Positions 21,863 through 33,495 of a stretch of DNA of 64,000 nucleotides are shown piece by piece; within the stretch, counting starts at the first letter, position 1; every line of letters begins with the position of its first letter. The DNA lies in assembly GCA_030762935.1 (NCBI GenBank), contig CM060884.1, positions 72,605,196 to 72,669,195 of the forward strand. Direction: 5' to 3'. Both the position numbers and the translations under genes were made by a program. Source of the DNA: Hymenopus coronatus (Eukaryota; Arthropoda; Insecta; Mantodea; Hymenopodidae). The notes beneath the pieces were generated by a model. It ran no database searches. It had not been told where the DNA came from and was given only the letters and a program-made list of their open reading frames with translations.

Positions 21863-21984
21863 ACAAACTTTCTAAAATGTAATAAATAATAAACTAAAAC
21901 ATAAAACACACAAAATATATACATTCATAATTAACATCAACAATTATTATTACTACTTCTAAACAACAATAACAAATATATAAA

Positions 21985-22530
21985 ACAGTTGATTGGAAGG
22001 AGAGAATCGGCTCCAAAGAAGGCGAAGACAGTTCAACCTACAGGCAAGATCATCGCGTCAGTTTTCTGAGACGCTCGCGGGATAATTTTCATTGATTACT
22101 TCAGAAAAGGAAAAGTAATCAATGGAGAATATTATGCGAACTTGTTACAGCGTTTGAGTGATGAAATTGAGCAAAATCGGCCGCATTTAGCGAAAAAGCA
22201 GGTTTTGTTTCATCAAGACAATGCTCCAGTTCACACGTCCATTATCGCCATGGCCAAAATGAAGCAGTTAAAGCTCGAATTGCTGCCTCATGCACCCTAT
22301 TCACCAGATTTAGCCCCCTCTGATTACTGTCTGTTTCCAAACTTAAATAAATGGTTGGTGGTAGAAGATTTGCAAACAAGGAAGAGGTGGAGTCTGCAGT
22401 TGATGACTATTTTGCAGATCTCGATAGTTCTCAATATAAACAGGGTATCGAAGCTATTGAACATCGCTGGTAAAACTGTATCGAGCTGAAAGGTGACTAT
22501 GTAGAGAAATAAAGATGGCTTTACCAAACA
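21985..22530 (+). mobile_element. Mariner relic, third lineage, 5'-truncated
   Basis: About 545 bp hold the C-terminal two thirds of a transposase and a short 3' flank (GACTATGTAGAGAAATAAAG). No terminal inverted repeats were located. Confidence 0.8.
22000..22512 (+). pseudogene. Mariner transposase fragment, broken
   Basis: The catalytic region is well preserved. HQDNAPVH holds the second aspartate and YSPDLAPSDY the third, with the expected spacing. It is broken by a stop near 22068 (TTCTGAGAC, where Trp is usual), a one-base loss around 22350 that leaves the KWLGG-type motif split between frames, and a TAA near 22471 in the last block (EHRW then stop). The longest open stretch is 22142-22489. 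It is less decayed than the mariner at 16.2 kb. Confidence 0.85.
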
Positions 22531-22778
22531 TTTTTGGGATTTCTTGGCACAACTGGATTTTCCTTCTATTAATCCCACTATGCACAGACTGTAAAATCAC
22601 AACTATATACCATGCTGTGCTGTCTTAGATTCTGTCCCGCTATTGGTCCCCTGAGATGCTATCCCTAGTAATCATATATTCGACTTACTCATAATTGTTA
22701 TCGAAAGAGGAGGAATAGAAACTGGAAAATATCAGAAGGAGACAGAAAGGGTGCGACATAACTGGGACAAATACAAAT

Positions 22779-24452
22779 CTGATGTGTTCCATTCACATGA
22801 CTTTCTCTACATCTCTGCAACAAATAATTGTTAAAAGTCTTATTACTTGCTTCCTTGTAAGTAGAAGCGAAATAAGCGAGTACCATAGGTTAAAGTGATA
22901 GTTAAAAGCTGGTTGCTATGTGACTGATGTTCCTTTGTTTGTATGGACAGCACTTGACAAATTCCTGTATGAGAAAAGTAAAGTTTTTTTTATGGCTGAA
23001 ACAAAAAAAAAAAAAAAATGTGTGTTTTAACGTGCACTACATGTTTAGTGTGGTACATTTTTCTCTATCTCTTATGGTTTAGCAGTTGTGTAAAACTCCG
23101 TAAAATTCACCCAGAATAAAGTAGTCTTCAGAGACTATTGCCAGAAAATTCAAGATATACATTTTGTTTGTCCGCAAAATATCTTTAATATACAAATTTT
23201 AATCAAAATCGTTAGAGCCATTTTTTAGAAAATCAAAATTTTTTAAAAAAGTTCCATGTAAAGGGTAGTTTTGGTTGGGGGAATTTTTCTTAAAATCTTC
23301 GTGTCGCATCCCTGGAAGACACTAAACTTAAATATTGAGTATGGTATTTTACCGAATTTTCGTTTTTGAGTTAAAGTGTTCACAGCCACACGGACCCACA
23401 CACACACACACACACACGTGCACACGGACCTTTTTCTGAAAATGCTTTTTTACTTTTTCTTGCCCTGTATGTACAATGTACATAGGGATAGAGAAGTATT
23501 GCATTCCACCAAAAAGTTCGATGTCGAGATTTCACTGGAAACACATGTTTTAGGTCCCCCTGAATCCAAAAAAAGCTTTCCAGAAAAAGGTCCGTGTGTG
23601 TGTCTGTGTGTCTGTGAACACAATAACTCAAAAACGAAAAGTAGCTAAAATACCAAACTTGGTATTTAAGTTCAGTATCTTCCAGGGATGGAACACAAAG
23701 ATTTTGAGAAGAATCCCCTCACCCCAAACTACCCTTTACATGGAACTTTTTTCGAAATTTTTGATTTTCTTAAAAATGGCTCTAACGATTTTGATTAAAA
23801 TATCGCATATTAAAGATATCTACCTGAAAAATAAAATGTATATCTTGAATTTTCTGGGAATAGCTTCTAAAGACCTGTTTATTCTGGATGAATTTTGCTT
23901 AATTTGGCATAACTAGTAAACCGTAAGAGATGGACAAAAACTTACTATACAAGAAATGTAGGCCTTGTTAAAGTTCACAATTTACGCCATATACATTTTT
24001 TTCGTGCAGCTTACCGTTTTCGAGGTATTCATTGTTATTAATATCAGTTGTGAAGTACTACTTTTCTCAGACGGGAGCGTGCGGTTTTCTTTTGTTCTAC
24101 TCCTGGCCAAGAAAAGAAGGGATTTGTAATGACAATCGCATAACCACAGCTTTTAAAACATTTGACTATGGCTTTTGCCTAGTGTATTCCCTTATATGTT
24201 CCTGCTTATAAGTAACTAAGTAATAAGAACATTGTGCTAATGAGTACCTCGATTAGCAATGTGCAGAAAGAAGAATAATCTTATGTAAGAAGTTTGTATA
24301 ACAGCTAGAGAAAGTCATGTGAGTGTAACACATCAGAATTTTTTTTGTTATAGGGGACCCTAAAACATATATTTCCGGTGAAATCTCGGTGTCTAATTTT
24401 TGGGTGGAGTGCAATACCTTCTCTATACACTATGTACATATAGAGAGAGTAA
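22779..24452 (+). mobile_element. TC-hairpin element, outer copy interrupted by another copy
   Basis: The left piece (22779-23449) runs from TCTGATGTGTTCC to GAAAATGCTTTTT. The right piece (about 24338-24452) resumes with TTATAGGGGACCCTAAAAC and ends in a shortened hairpin. Together they make one ordinary copy. Confidence 0.85.
23450..24337 (-). mobile_element. TC-hairpin element (B) nested in the T run of the copy at 22779-24452
   Basis: The boundaries are TACTTTTTCTTGCCC at the left and CACATCAGA at the right, with T residues of the host copy on both sides. Subfamily B markers are present. Confidence 0.85.
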
Positions 24453-24827
24453 TAAACGAGGCAAAAACAAACTATACGAGAAGTAAACAACGCACAACTG
24501 TACAAAGAGAGAGAAAAAAGAGATGTGTGTTTAAGAAACGCTCTTTGACCGCATATTTCTGTTGTTTGTGATCTCAAGATGCCCGCAAAGATCAGAAGGT
24601 TGAGGTCAGACATGCCTCGCCCCACGCGCAGAAATCGGATACCGTATAACATGAGTTGTTCGCAAAGCCCATCATTAATGCTAATTATACAAGAACTGTT
24701 ATGACTATAAATCTAACACTAACAGCGCTCAAGATCTGTTTCTAAGACTTCTATTGCGTTCGCGAAGTACAAGGTGCGTGACACAATTCTTCACCAAGGG
24801 ATTACATTGCACGTCACGTTGTTAAAA
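24453..24827. other. Non-repetitive stretch
   Basis: I see no repeat or gene. It has a few CpGs (CGCCCCACGCGCAGAAATCG near 24625). Confidence 0.35.
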
Positions 24828-26512
24828 TCTGATGTGTTCCATTCACATGACTTTCTCTACATCTCTGTAACAAATTATTGTTTAAAATCTTTTCTTCTAT
24901 CTACATCCTGCTACTCGAGAAAAAAATTAGCAGAAATAGTCTTATTACTTGCTTCCTTGTAAGTAGAAGCGAAATAAGGGAGTACCATAGGTTAAAGTGA
25001 TATACAAAAGCTGGTTGCTATATGACTAAAGTTCCTTTGTTTGTATGGACACGAGTTGACAAATTAATGTGTGAGAAAAGTATAAGTTTTTCAAAACTAA
25101 ATCCAATAAAAGGAATATCTCAAAACCGATCAACACCACGAAAAAATTGTATATGACATAAATTGTGTGTTTTAACGAGCTCTACATTTTCTGATAGCCA
25201 CAGTTTGTGTATCTCTTACCTCTACCAGTTATGCAAAATTCAATAAAATCATGCACAATAAAGAGGTTTTTAGAGTCTATTCCTAGAAAAATCAAGATAT
25301 ACATTTCATTTGCAATATAAATATCTTTTATGTATAGCATTTTGATCAAAATCGTTAGTGCAATTTTTATAAAGGCAAAATTTTCGAAAATGTTTCCATA
25401 TAAATGGTAATTTAGGGTGGGGGAATTTTTTTTCTCCAAAATCTTCGTGTTACATCCCTGGAGGATATGAAACCTAAATACCGAGTGTGGTATTTAACGG
25501 CCTTTTCGTTTTTGAGCTATGCTGTCCACACTTGGACTTTTTACTTGCTCTACACGCATTATGTATAGTTTGTAGAGAAGGTATTGTACTCCAACAAAAA
25601 ATTCGATACCAAGATTTCATTGGAAATATATCTATTATTTTGGGTTCCCTGTAACCAAAAAATCCATTTTCAGAAAAAGGTACGTCTGCGTGTGTCTTTA
25701 AACACGATAACTCAAAAACGAAAATTCGGTAAAATACCAAAATTTGTATTAAATTTAATATCTTTCAGGGATGTGACACGAAGATTTTGAGAAAACTACC
25801 CTCACCCAAACTACTCTTTACATGGAACATTTTTCATAATTTTTTTTATCTTCTTAAAAATGGCTATAACGATTTTGATTAAAATGTGGCATATTAAAGA
25901 TATTTACCTGACAAATAAAGTGTATCTTGAATTTTCTGGAAATAGCCTCTGAATACTACCTTATTCTGGATGAATTTTACTTAATTTTGCAGAACTGCTA
26001 AACCGTAAGAGATAGACAAAAACTTGCCACACAAAAAACGTAGAGCACCTTAAAACACACAATATATGTCATATACATTTTTTTCGTGGAGTTGATTGTT
26101 TTTGAGATATTCCTTATTTTAGGTTTCAGCTATAAAAAACTTATACTTTTCTCATACAGGATTTTGTGAACTCGTGTACATACAAACAAAGAAACTTTAG
26201 TTAAATAGCAACCAGTTTTCGACTATCACTTTAACCTGGTACCCCCTTATTTCGCTTCTACTAACAAGGAAGCAAGTAATAATATTATTTATGGTAATTT
26301 TTTCTCATTAAATGAAGTAGATAGAATAATTTGTTGTAGAGATGTAGAGAAAGTTATGTGAATGGAACACATATTTTTTAAAACAGCATTTTTGGACTCA
26401 GGGGACTTCAAAACATGAATTTGCGGTGAAAGCTCGACATCGAATTTTTGGATGGATAACAGTACTACCTTCTCTATCCACTATGTACAGTGTATGCTGG
26501 CTAGAGAAAGTA
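24828..26512 (+). mobile_element. TC-hairpin element, outer copy interrupted by another copy
   Basis: The left piece (24828-25542) ends in CTTGGACTTTT. The right piece (26374-26512) resumes TTTTTTAAAACAGCATTTTTG and finishes GGCTAGAGAAAGTAA. Confidence 0.8.
25543..26373 (-). mobile_element. TC-hairpin element nested in the copy at 24828-26512
   Basis: The left end is TACTTGCTCTACACGC and the right end GGAACACAT, decayed. It sits in the T run just before the point used at 23450, again with no clear duplication. Confidence 0.8.
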
Positions 26513-26851
26513 AAAAAGAAAAGCTGTTGTTTGTGAGTTTGAGAGCGCATTTAGGTTGTTTCCGTTAATGAAACAATTATGTACACTGTTGCTGGGATTT
26601 ATGCAAGCCACGTGTGGGGAAGATCTACCACAGATTACACTTTCAAGTAGACAGACATCAATGCCGAAGATAAAACGTACGTGTTCTGTATCGAGAGCAC
26701 GTCACTGGAACGTGCCTAATGAAATAACAAGAAGCTTCAGCGAGTCTGGTGCTTGCGTCTCCAAGACTGCCAGCAATTATTTACTTTCTAGAGCAGTGCG
26801 CGTGCGCAATCAGCTCTCGTAATCCTAACAAAGACTTACAATTAGATTGGA
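26513..26851 (+). other. Non-repetitive stretch with an 88-codon open frame
   Basis: An open frame at 26556-26822 (starts MFPLMKQLCTLLLGFMQATC) begins with a hydrophobic run that could mimic a signal peptide. It has no recognised family and no splice or promoter context that I can support. It may be chance. Confidence 0.25.
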
Positions 26852-27980
26852 AGTGCAAGGAATATCTCAGAAACGGCTATGATGTCAATTGTGTGTTTTG
26901 ACAAGCTCTACTAAGTTTCTGTCTATCTCTTACAGTTTGCCAGTTAAGCAAAATTCGGCAACATTAATTCAGAATAAAGATGTCTTCGAAGGCTATTCCC
27001 AGAAAATGCAAGATATATATCTTATTACTTTCTCTAGCCCCAAATGTACAATGTACATAGTGATAGAGAAGGTATTGTAATGCACCCAAAAATTCAACAC
27101 CGAGATTTCACCGGAAATATATGTTTTGGGGTCCCCTGAGTCCGAAAAAAGGCATTTTTAAAAAAAAGGTCCGTATATGTGTGTGTGTGTCTGTCTGTGG
27201 ACAGCATAGCCCCAAAACGAAAAGACCGTTAAATATTAAACTTGGTATTTAGGTTTAGTATTTTCCAAGGATGCGACACGAAGATTTTCAAAAAAATCCC
27301 CCCCACCACAAACTAACCTTTACATGGAAAAAATTTCGAAAATTTTGATTTTCTTAAAAATGCCTGTAATGATTTGGATTAAAATCCCGTATATTAAAGC
27401 TATTTATATCCGTAATAAAATGTATATCTCGAATTTTTTGGGAATAGCCTCTGAAGACCTCTTTATTCTGGATGAATTTTGCTTAACTACTAAACCATAA
27501 GAGATAGAAAAAACTCAGTACACAAACAATGTACATCATGACAAAACACACAATTTATGTCCGTTGCGTTTTTATTGTGGAGGTAACCGATTTCGAGATA
27601 TTCCTTGTTATTGGTTTCAATTGTGAAGTACTTAAACTTTTCTCAGACAGAAAGTGTCCGTTTTTCTTTTGTTCTACTCCTGGCCAAGCAAAGAAATTAT
27701 TTCCAATGACAATCGCATAATGATAAGCTTTTAAAGCATTTGACAATCACTTTAGCATAGCGCATTCCCTTTTTCCCTTCTACTTATAAGGAACTAAGTA
27801 ATAAGAACATTCTGCTAAATATATTTCGATTAGCATTGTATTCAAAGAAGAATACTCTTTTGTAGGAGGTTTGTAGAGCAGCTGGAGAAAGTCATGTGTG
27901 TGTAACACATCAGATTTTTTTCATGTAAATATCTTAAATATACGATATTTTAATCAAAATCGTTGAGCCATTTTTATGTT
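26852..27980 (+). mobile_element. TC-hairpin element, fragment interrupted by another copy
   Basis: The left piece (26852-27025) covers AATATCTCAGAAACGGCT to AAGATATATATCTTATT. The right piece (27915-27980) continues TTTTTCATGTAAATATC to GAGCCATTTTTATG. Confidence 0.75.
27026..27914 (-). mobile_element. TC-hairpin element (B), full-length, nested in 26852-27980
   Basis: The B hairpin (TACTTTCTCTAGCCCC) is at the left and ACACATCAGA at the right. It interrupts its host in the TTATT/TTTTT run that precedes the AAATATC block, a different site from the other nested insertions. Confidence 0.85.
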
Positions 27981-28479
27981 GAGACAGTACATGTCTTGTC
28001 ACGGGACTAAGAGTTATTCAGAAGGGAAATATAGATCATAGTTAATAATAGAAATTATACCAAGAAGGAAAATATACATTGAAATTTGGAAGATTCACGT
28101 CTAAGTAGCCGAGTTGTCACGAGCTGGTAGCACAGTACCGTTATGGGGTAGAGCATTGAGCCGAAGGGGGTGAGAGTACACTGCCCGAGGGGAACATAAA
28201 AAAAGAGAAAGCAATCCTATCGCTGGAGCACTTGGCGTGGAGCATCGGCAGAGATATTTAGGGACCGTGGTGAAGCCAAACAGGCTAACTTTAGTTGTGA
28301 GGAAATAGTTATTGTAATACTGACCAGAGAACGGAATAAATCACTGCATCAAAATTAATAAGTGATAATAATCGCTGTCGGGTAAAGAATAGTTTCACAT
28401 GAGAAAATTAAGAGGAATGCGTGTGTGTTCGACGGCGGAAAAAACCCGAACTAACTGAATAAAGCACTTGTGTCGTTCC
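27981..28479. other. Non-repetitive stretch
   Basis: Purine-rich, with no recognised gene. The part 28105-28200 (CCGAGTTGTCACGAGCTGGT, GGGTAGAGCATTGAGCCG) has a faint tRNA-like look but no box B. Confidence 0.3.
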
Positions 28480-28605
28480 ACACCCTGAAAGAGCTTACAT
28501 GCTAGCCCAATCTGAGGTAGAGCACCCTTATATCCACACCATTCCTAATAGCCAAAATTCCCACCCGGGATCCGAACCCATAACCCCGTTACCAACCCAA
28601 GAGGA
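28480..28605 (-). mobile_element. tRNA-like SINE head, reversed
   Basis: Reversed, 28605-28560 reads TTGGTAACGGGGTTATGGGT then GTTCGGATCCCGGG, a B-box-like motif with complementary flanks. The body to its left (28480-28555) is short. Confidence 0.5.
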
Positions 28606-28611
28606 TAACAA

Positions 28612-28766
28612 TTTTTGAAAAATTTTGAAAAATGTTCTATGTGAAAGGTAGTTCAGGGTGAGGGGATTTTCTTGAAAAGCCTCGTGTCGCATCCTTGAAA
28701 GATACTGAGCTTAAATACCAAGTTTGTATTTAACGGTCTTTTCATTTTTGAGCTATGATCCCCACA

Positions 28767-28812
<46 letters not shown>

Positions 28813-28949
28813 GACGTTTTTCTAAACATGTTTTTTTTTTTTAGATTCAGGGTGATGCAAAACATGTTTTTGCAATGAAATCTCCATATCGAATTTTGGG
28901 TGGAATACCTTTTCTATACACTATATACATAGTATGTGTAGGGAAAGTA
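28612..28949 (+). mobile_element. TC-hairpin element, 3' third, with long CA tract
   Basis: It starts at the GTTCTATGTGAAAGGTAG block and ends GTAGGGAAAGTAA. The CA seed has grown to about 22 dinucleotides (28768-28811). The next copy starts five bases later in the same direction. Confidence 0.8.
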
Positions 28950-28953
28950 AAAA

Positions 28954-29825
28954 TCTGTGTTAAACTCGCATGACTTTCTCTACATCTCTGTAACAAAGTA
29001 TTGCTAATAAGCTTATTCTTCTGTCTACTTCATGCTAATCAAGATAAACATTAGCAGAAATAGTCTTATTACTTGATTCCTTGTAAGTAGAAGCGAAATA
29101 AGGGAGTACCATAGGTTAAAGTGAAGTCAAAAGCTGGTTGCTATGTCACTGAAGTTTCTTTGCTTCTATGGACAGGAGCTGACAAATTCCTGTATGAAAA
29201 AAGTATAACTTTGTTAAAGCTGAAACAAAACCAAGAAATATCTCATAAACGATAAAGTCCAAGAAAACTATATATAAAAATCAATTGTGAGTTTTAACGT
29301 GCTTTACATTTTTGGTATGGTAAGATTTTGTCCATCTTTTATGGTATAGCAGTTATACAGTAATCCGTAAAATTCATCCAGAATAAAGTAGTCTTCAGAG
29401 GCTATTCCCAGAAAATTCTAGATATACATTTCATTTATTAGGTAAACATCTTTAAATACGATTTTTTAATCAAAATCGTTAGTCATTTTTGAGAAAATCA
29501 AAAGCTTCGAGAAAAGTTCCATGTAAAGGGTAGTTTGTAGTAGAGGGACTTTCTTGAAAATCTTTGTGTCGCATCCTTGGAAGATACCAAACCTAAATAC
29601 CAAGTTTGGTATTTAACGGTCTTTTCGTTTGTGAGCTATGCTCTCCATAGTCACATACACACACACACACACACACACAAACACTCACATATACCTTTTT
29701 TCAGAAAGGATTTTTTGGGTTCAGGGTGAGCCCAAACATGTATTTCTAGCGAAATCACGCTATCGAATTTATGGGTGGAATGCAATACCTTCTCTATACT
29801 CTACATAGTACGTGTAGAGAAAGTA
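28954..29825 (+). mobile_element. TC-hairpin element, full-length, subfamily A
   Basis: It begins TCTGTGTTAAACTCGCATG and ends GTGTAGAGAAAGTAA. It stands head-to-tail with the preceding fragment. A CA tract lies at 29656-29680. Confidence 0.85.
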
Positions 29826-29827
29826 AT

Positions 29828-29891
29828 AAGCTTATTAACAATAATTTGTTACACAGATGTATTGTAAGTCATGTGAAAAGAACAAATCAGA
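29828..29891 (-). mobile_element. TC-hairpin element, 5' end fragment
   Basis: About 64 bp: AGCTTATTAACAATAATTTG to ACAAATCAGA, tail-to-tail with the previous copy. Confidence 0.65.
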
Positions 29892-30289
29892 TTTTTGAAG
29901 TAGTTTTTTGAAATTTCACAGATGTATTTATCTCAATACTTTAACAGAGATGTGTATGTAATATTGAGATTTGTGGGCTATAGCTTGGATATGCGCCTCA
30001 TTAGTACTTTTTAATAAGATGCTCCGTTGCTATGGTTATTATCAAACAAAGCCCTGCGGTGGTACTTGTTGCTTGCTGAGGAACAAAAACATGAAACTGT
30101 ATTACAGGCTCGTAACTTAGAGTAAAGGTAATGGTCTGGGTCAATTAGGAAGCTCTAAACAGCATAGAGGCTAAACTCTTGTGTCCCAATCAAGAGCTGG
30201 AGAGTAGGGCTGCCTTCAACACTTAGAGAGCAAGGAGCGAATTCATTATATTGCAACTTCAAGATGATTATTATTATCATTAATAATAA
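29892..30289. other. Non-repetitive stretch
   Basis: I see no gene or known repeat. Confidence 0.35.
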
Positions 30290-31560
30290 TTCGTTTCGTA
30301 ATCGGCTTACCCTCCCCGTATTCTAGGACTGACACTCCCCTAGGACTTACAAGTGGATGTCCAGGGGTCAGAAGCCTGTCGGGGAGCAACGGCACGAAAC
30401 CATAGAATGGAGAACCTGGCCCTTGGCCAGGCATGAGTGTGAAGAAGTGGATGATATGTAGGACTGACACTCCCCTAAGACTTACAAGTGGATGTCCAGG
30501 GGTCAGAAGCCTGTCGGGGAGCCAACGGCACGAAACCATAGAATGGAGAACCTGGCCCTTGGCCAGGCATGAGTGTGAGGAGGTGGATGATATGTAGGAC
30601 TGATATTCCCCTAGCACTTACAAGCGGATGTCTAGGAGACAGAAACCTATCGGGGAGTCAAAGGTACGAAACCACAGAATGAAGAACCTGGCCTGTAGCC
30701 GGGTATGAGTGTGAGGAAGTGGATGATAAATAGGACTGACACCCCCCTAGGACTTACAAGTGGATGTCTAGGGATCAGAAGCTTGTCGGGGAGCCAACGG
30801 CACGAAACCACAGAATGGAGAACCTGGCCCTTGGTCAGGCATGAGTGTGAGGAAGTGGATGATAATTGTACTGGCACTCTCCTAGGACTTACAAGCGGAT
30901 GTCTAGGGGTCAGTAGCCTGTCGGGGAGTCAAAGGTACGAAACCACAGAATGGAGAACCAGGCCCGTGGCCAGGCATGAGTGTAAGGAAGTGGATGATAT
31001 GTAGGACTGACACTCTCCTAGGACTTACAAGCGGATGTCTAGGGGTCAGAAACCTATCGGGGAGTCAAAGGTACGAAACCACAGAATGGAGAACCTGGCC
31101 GTACTCAGGCATGAGCGTGAGGAAGTGGATGATATGTAGGACTGACACTCTCCTAGGACTTACAAGCGGATGTCTCGGCGTCAGTAGCCTATCGGGGAGT
31201 CAAAGGTACGAAACCACAGAATGGAGAACCTGGCCCGTGGCCAGGCATGAGTGTGAGGAAGTGGATGATAATTGTACTGGCACTCTCCTAGGACTTACAA
31301 GCGGATGTCTAGGGGTCAGTAGCCTGTCGGGGAGTCAAAGGTACGAAACCACAGGATGGAGAACCAGCCCATGGCCGGGCATGAGTGTGAGGAAGTGGAT
31401 GATATGTTAGACTGACACTACCCTAGGACTTACAAGCGAATGGGTCAGAAGCCTGTCGGGGAGCTAACGGCACGAAACAACAGAGTGGAGAACCTGTTAC
31501 GAGGGTTCAGCCTGTAGCAAGGGTTCAGCAAGGAAATGAATGATATGAAATGTACGCAAA
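30290..31560 (-). mobile_element. SINE type 3 enlarged by an internal minisatellite
   Basis: The flanks (TCGGCTTACCCTCCCCGTAT at the left, GAACCTGTTACGAGGG and GGAAATGAATGATATGAAATG at the right) match the single-unit copy at 21495-21862. Between them one module is repeated about eight times. The tRNA-like head is not seen at the right end, where the copy stops near ATTAATGATATGGATGATG. Confidence 0.85.
30346..31429 (+). repeat. 135-bp minisatellite, eight units, with a three-unit higher-order period
   Basis: CTTACAAG starts units at 30346, 30481, 30617, 30753, 30888, 31024, 31159 and 31294, and a partial ninth at 31429. The spacings are 135-136 bp. The rare variant GATAATTGTACTGGCACT occurs at 30861 and 31267, three units apart, showing duplication of a three-unit block. 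Because 135 is a multiple of three, open frames with a 45-residue period appear (30705-31004 and 30976-31410, plus strand). They are by-products, not genes. Confidence 0.9.
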
Positions 31561-31605
31561 ATTAATGATATGGATGATGATGGAGCAATTGATGGATTTG
31601 TTTAT

Positions 31606-31687
31606 TGTGAAACCTCGGTATCGAATTTTTGGGTGCATTACAATACCTTCTCTTTACACTATGTATATAGTACGTGTAGAGAAAGTA
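31606..31687 (+). mobile_element. TC-hairpin element, hairpin end only
   Basis: About 82 bp from GTGAAACCTCGGTATCGAAT to GTAGAGAAAGTAA. Confidence 0.75.
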
Positions 31688-31689
31688 AA

Positions 31690-32105
31690 GATAAAATGAA
31701 TGAATAAATGTATTTATTGACCTAACAATATCACACATTGAAATTCAACGATCGCACGAGTCCACAGATCGTACGTGCTTTTGTATACACAAACTAAAAA
31801 GCAATTTTAAAACAACAACAAAGAATTAAAAGAGTAAACACGAATATAAAAAGACAAAGATATTCATATACACCAATTTAAATTTACAGCACAGAGTACA
31901 GCTTATTCAGAAGCAGAAATGTAACCTCTTATAATAGATAAATACACTTAAAAGTAATACATACACAATATATAAAACCATAGCACAACAGTGACCTAAG
32001 TATGACATAAAATATGTGTATGTAAAATATTTCAGTTTAGTTGTTCCCTTCCCCCTCTTCTTTATTGTCAGCCTTCTCAGATCTCAGCTTTCTTGCTTTA
32101 AGAGA
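31690..32105 (-). mobile_element. LINE, 5'-truncated copy 2 (same family as 845-1510)
   Basis: It shares TTAAAACAACAACAAAGAAT, ATTCATATACA and AATATATAAAACCATA with copy 1. It is truncated at about 32105 in the TCTCAGCTTTCTTGCTTTAAG block. The 3' tail is TTCATTCATTTTA at its left edge. Relative to copy 1 it has an extra TTGTTCCCTTCCCCCTCTTC segment near 32040. Confidence 0.75.
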
Positions 32106-32332
32106 AGTAAAATGGGATTTTCATAATTTCTTTCCATTTGCATATTTTAATTGCACAACGATATTGCGAATCGATTATTTTGGTTGAACTTTCATAGAGG
32201 TACGCTGATTGTAAATATTGTTCTAAATAATCCTGTGTAGCAGTTTTTTAAAAAAGTTGGTATCTTCACGTGTTAAAACATCAACAACTTTGTACATATT
32301 ATTTTTAGAGAAGAGATCCTATTACTTTCTCT

Positions 32333-33144
32333 ACACGTACTATGTACATAGCGTATAGAGAAGGTATTGTACACCACCTAAAAATTCGATACCGAGATTT
32401 CACAGGAAATATACCAAAAAAAAAAAAACATTTTTACAAAAATAACTTGTGTGTGTGCGTGTATATGTGTGTGTGTCTGTTTACAGTATAGCTCAAAAAC
32501 GAATAATCCGTTAAAAACCAAATTTGGTATTTAGGTTTGATATCTTCCAAGGATGCGACACGAAGATTTTCAAGAAAATCCCCAACCCCAATTACCCATT
32601 AATTGGAACTTTTTTCGAAAAGTTTGATTTTCTAAAAAATGGCTCTAACGATTTTGATTGAAATATCGTATAATGCAGATATTTACCTGACAAATAAAAT
32701 GTATATCTTGAATTTTCTGGGAATAGCCTCTGAAGACTACTTTATTCTTGAGGACTTTTGCATAACTGCTAAACCGTAAGAGATAGACAAAACCTTACCA
32801 CATAAAACATGTAAAGCACATTAAAATACACAATTAATGCTATACAAATTTTTTTCGTGCAGTTGATATTCCTTATTTTTGGTTTCTGTCTTGAAAAACT
32901 TCTCATACAGGAATTTGTCAGCTCCTGTCCATACAAACAAAGGAACATCAGTCACAAAGCAACCAGCTTTTGTCTTACACTTTAACCTATGGTACTCCCT
33001 TATTTAGCTTCTACCTACAAGGAAACAACTAATAAGACTATTTCTGATTATTTTTTCTCGATTGAAGTAAATATTAGCATAAGCTTTTAAACAATAATTT
33101 GTTACAGGGATGTAGAGAAAGTCATATAAATGGAACACATCAGA
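32333..33144 (-). mobile_element. TC-hairpin element, near full-length, subfamily A
   Basis: The hairpin is at the left (TACTTTCTCTACACGTAC) and ACACATCAGA at the right. The stretch between the GGAAATATA and AAAAAAACATTTTTAC blocks is shortened. Confidence 0.85.
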
Positions 33145-33495
33145 TTGTTTTGTTTTGATCGAAAAATTTGAATTTAGCTATTCACAATATTGGCATCCGC
33201 TCATATTTCCTTAATGTGAGAGTTTCAAAGTATTGCGAAGTTTTGTTTGGGAAGTTAGGTTGCATTTATTTATGATTTTATCTTCGAAAGCAATTTCTGA
33301 AGAAGTAACATTTTCGATTTAAATGACTCCTTATCCCCGAAACTAATTGATACTTAGGGCTGAAGTTTTTACCGCTCATTTGCACCTAAATGGGACTTAT
33401 TTTAACGAAAAAATTTGTTTGCATATGGATTAGCTATTTTTTTAAATTTAAAAAGCATCCATTTTCACTAACGTTTTAAGTGCTTCATTAAAAAA
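33145..33495. other. Non-repetitive AT-rich stretch
   Basis: No gene or repeat is recognised. Confidence 0.35.

Noticed and set aside
30705..31410. Two overlapping open frames with a 45-residue internal repeat, resembling a repeat protein
   Set aside because: They arise because the minisatellite unit (135 bp) is a multiple of three. Both strands stay open and the unit is a SINE module.
30346..31429. Evenly spaced repeats that might be taken for a CRISPR-like array
   Set aside because: Units are contiguous at 135 bp without unique spacers, and the host is an animal.
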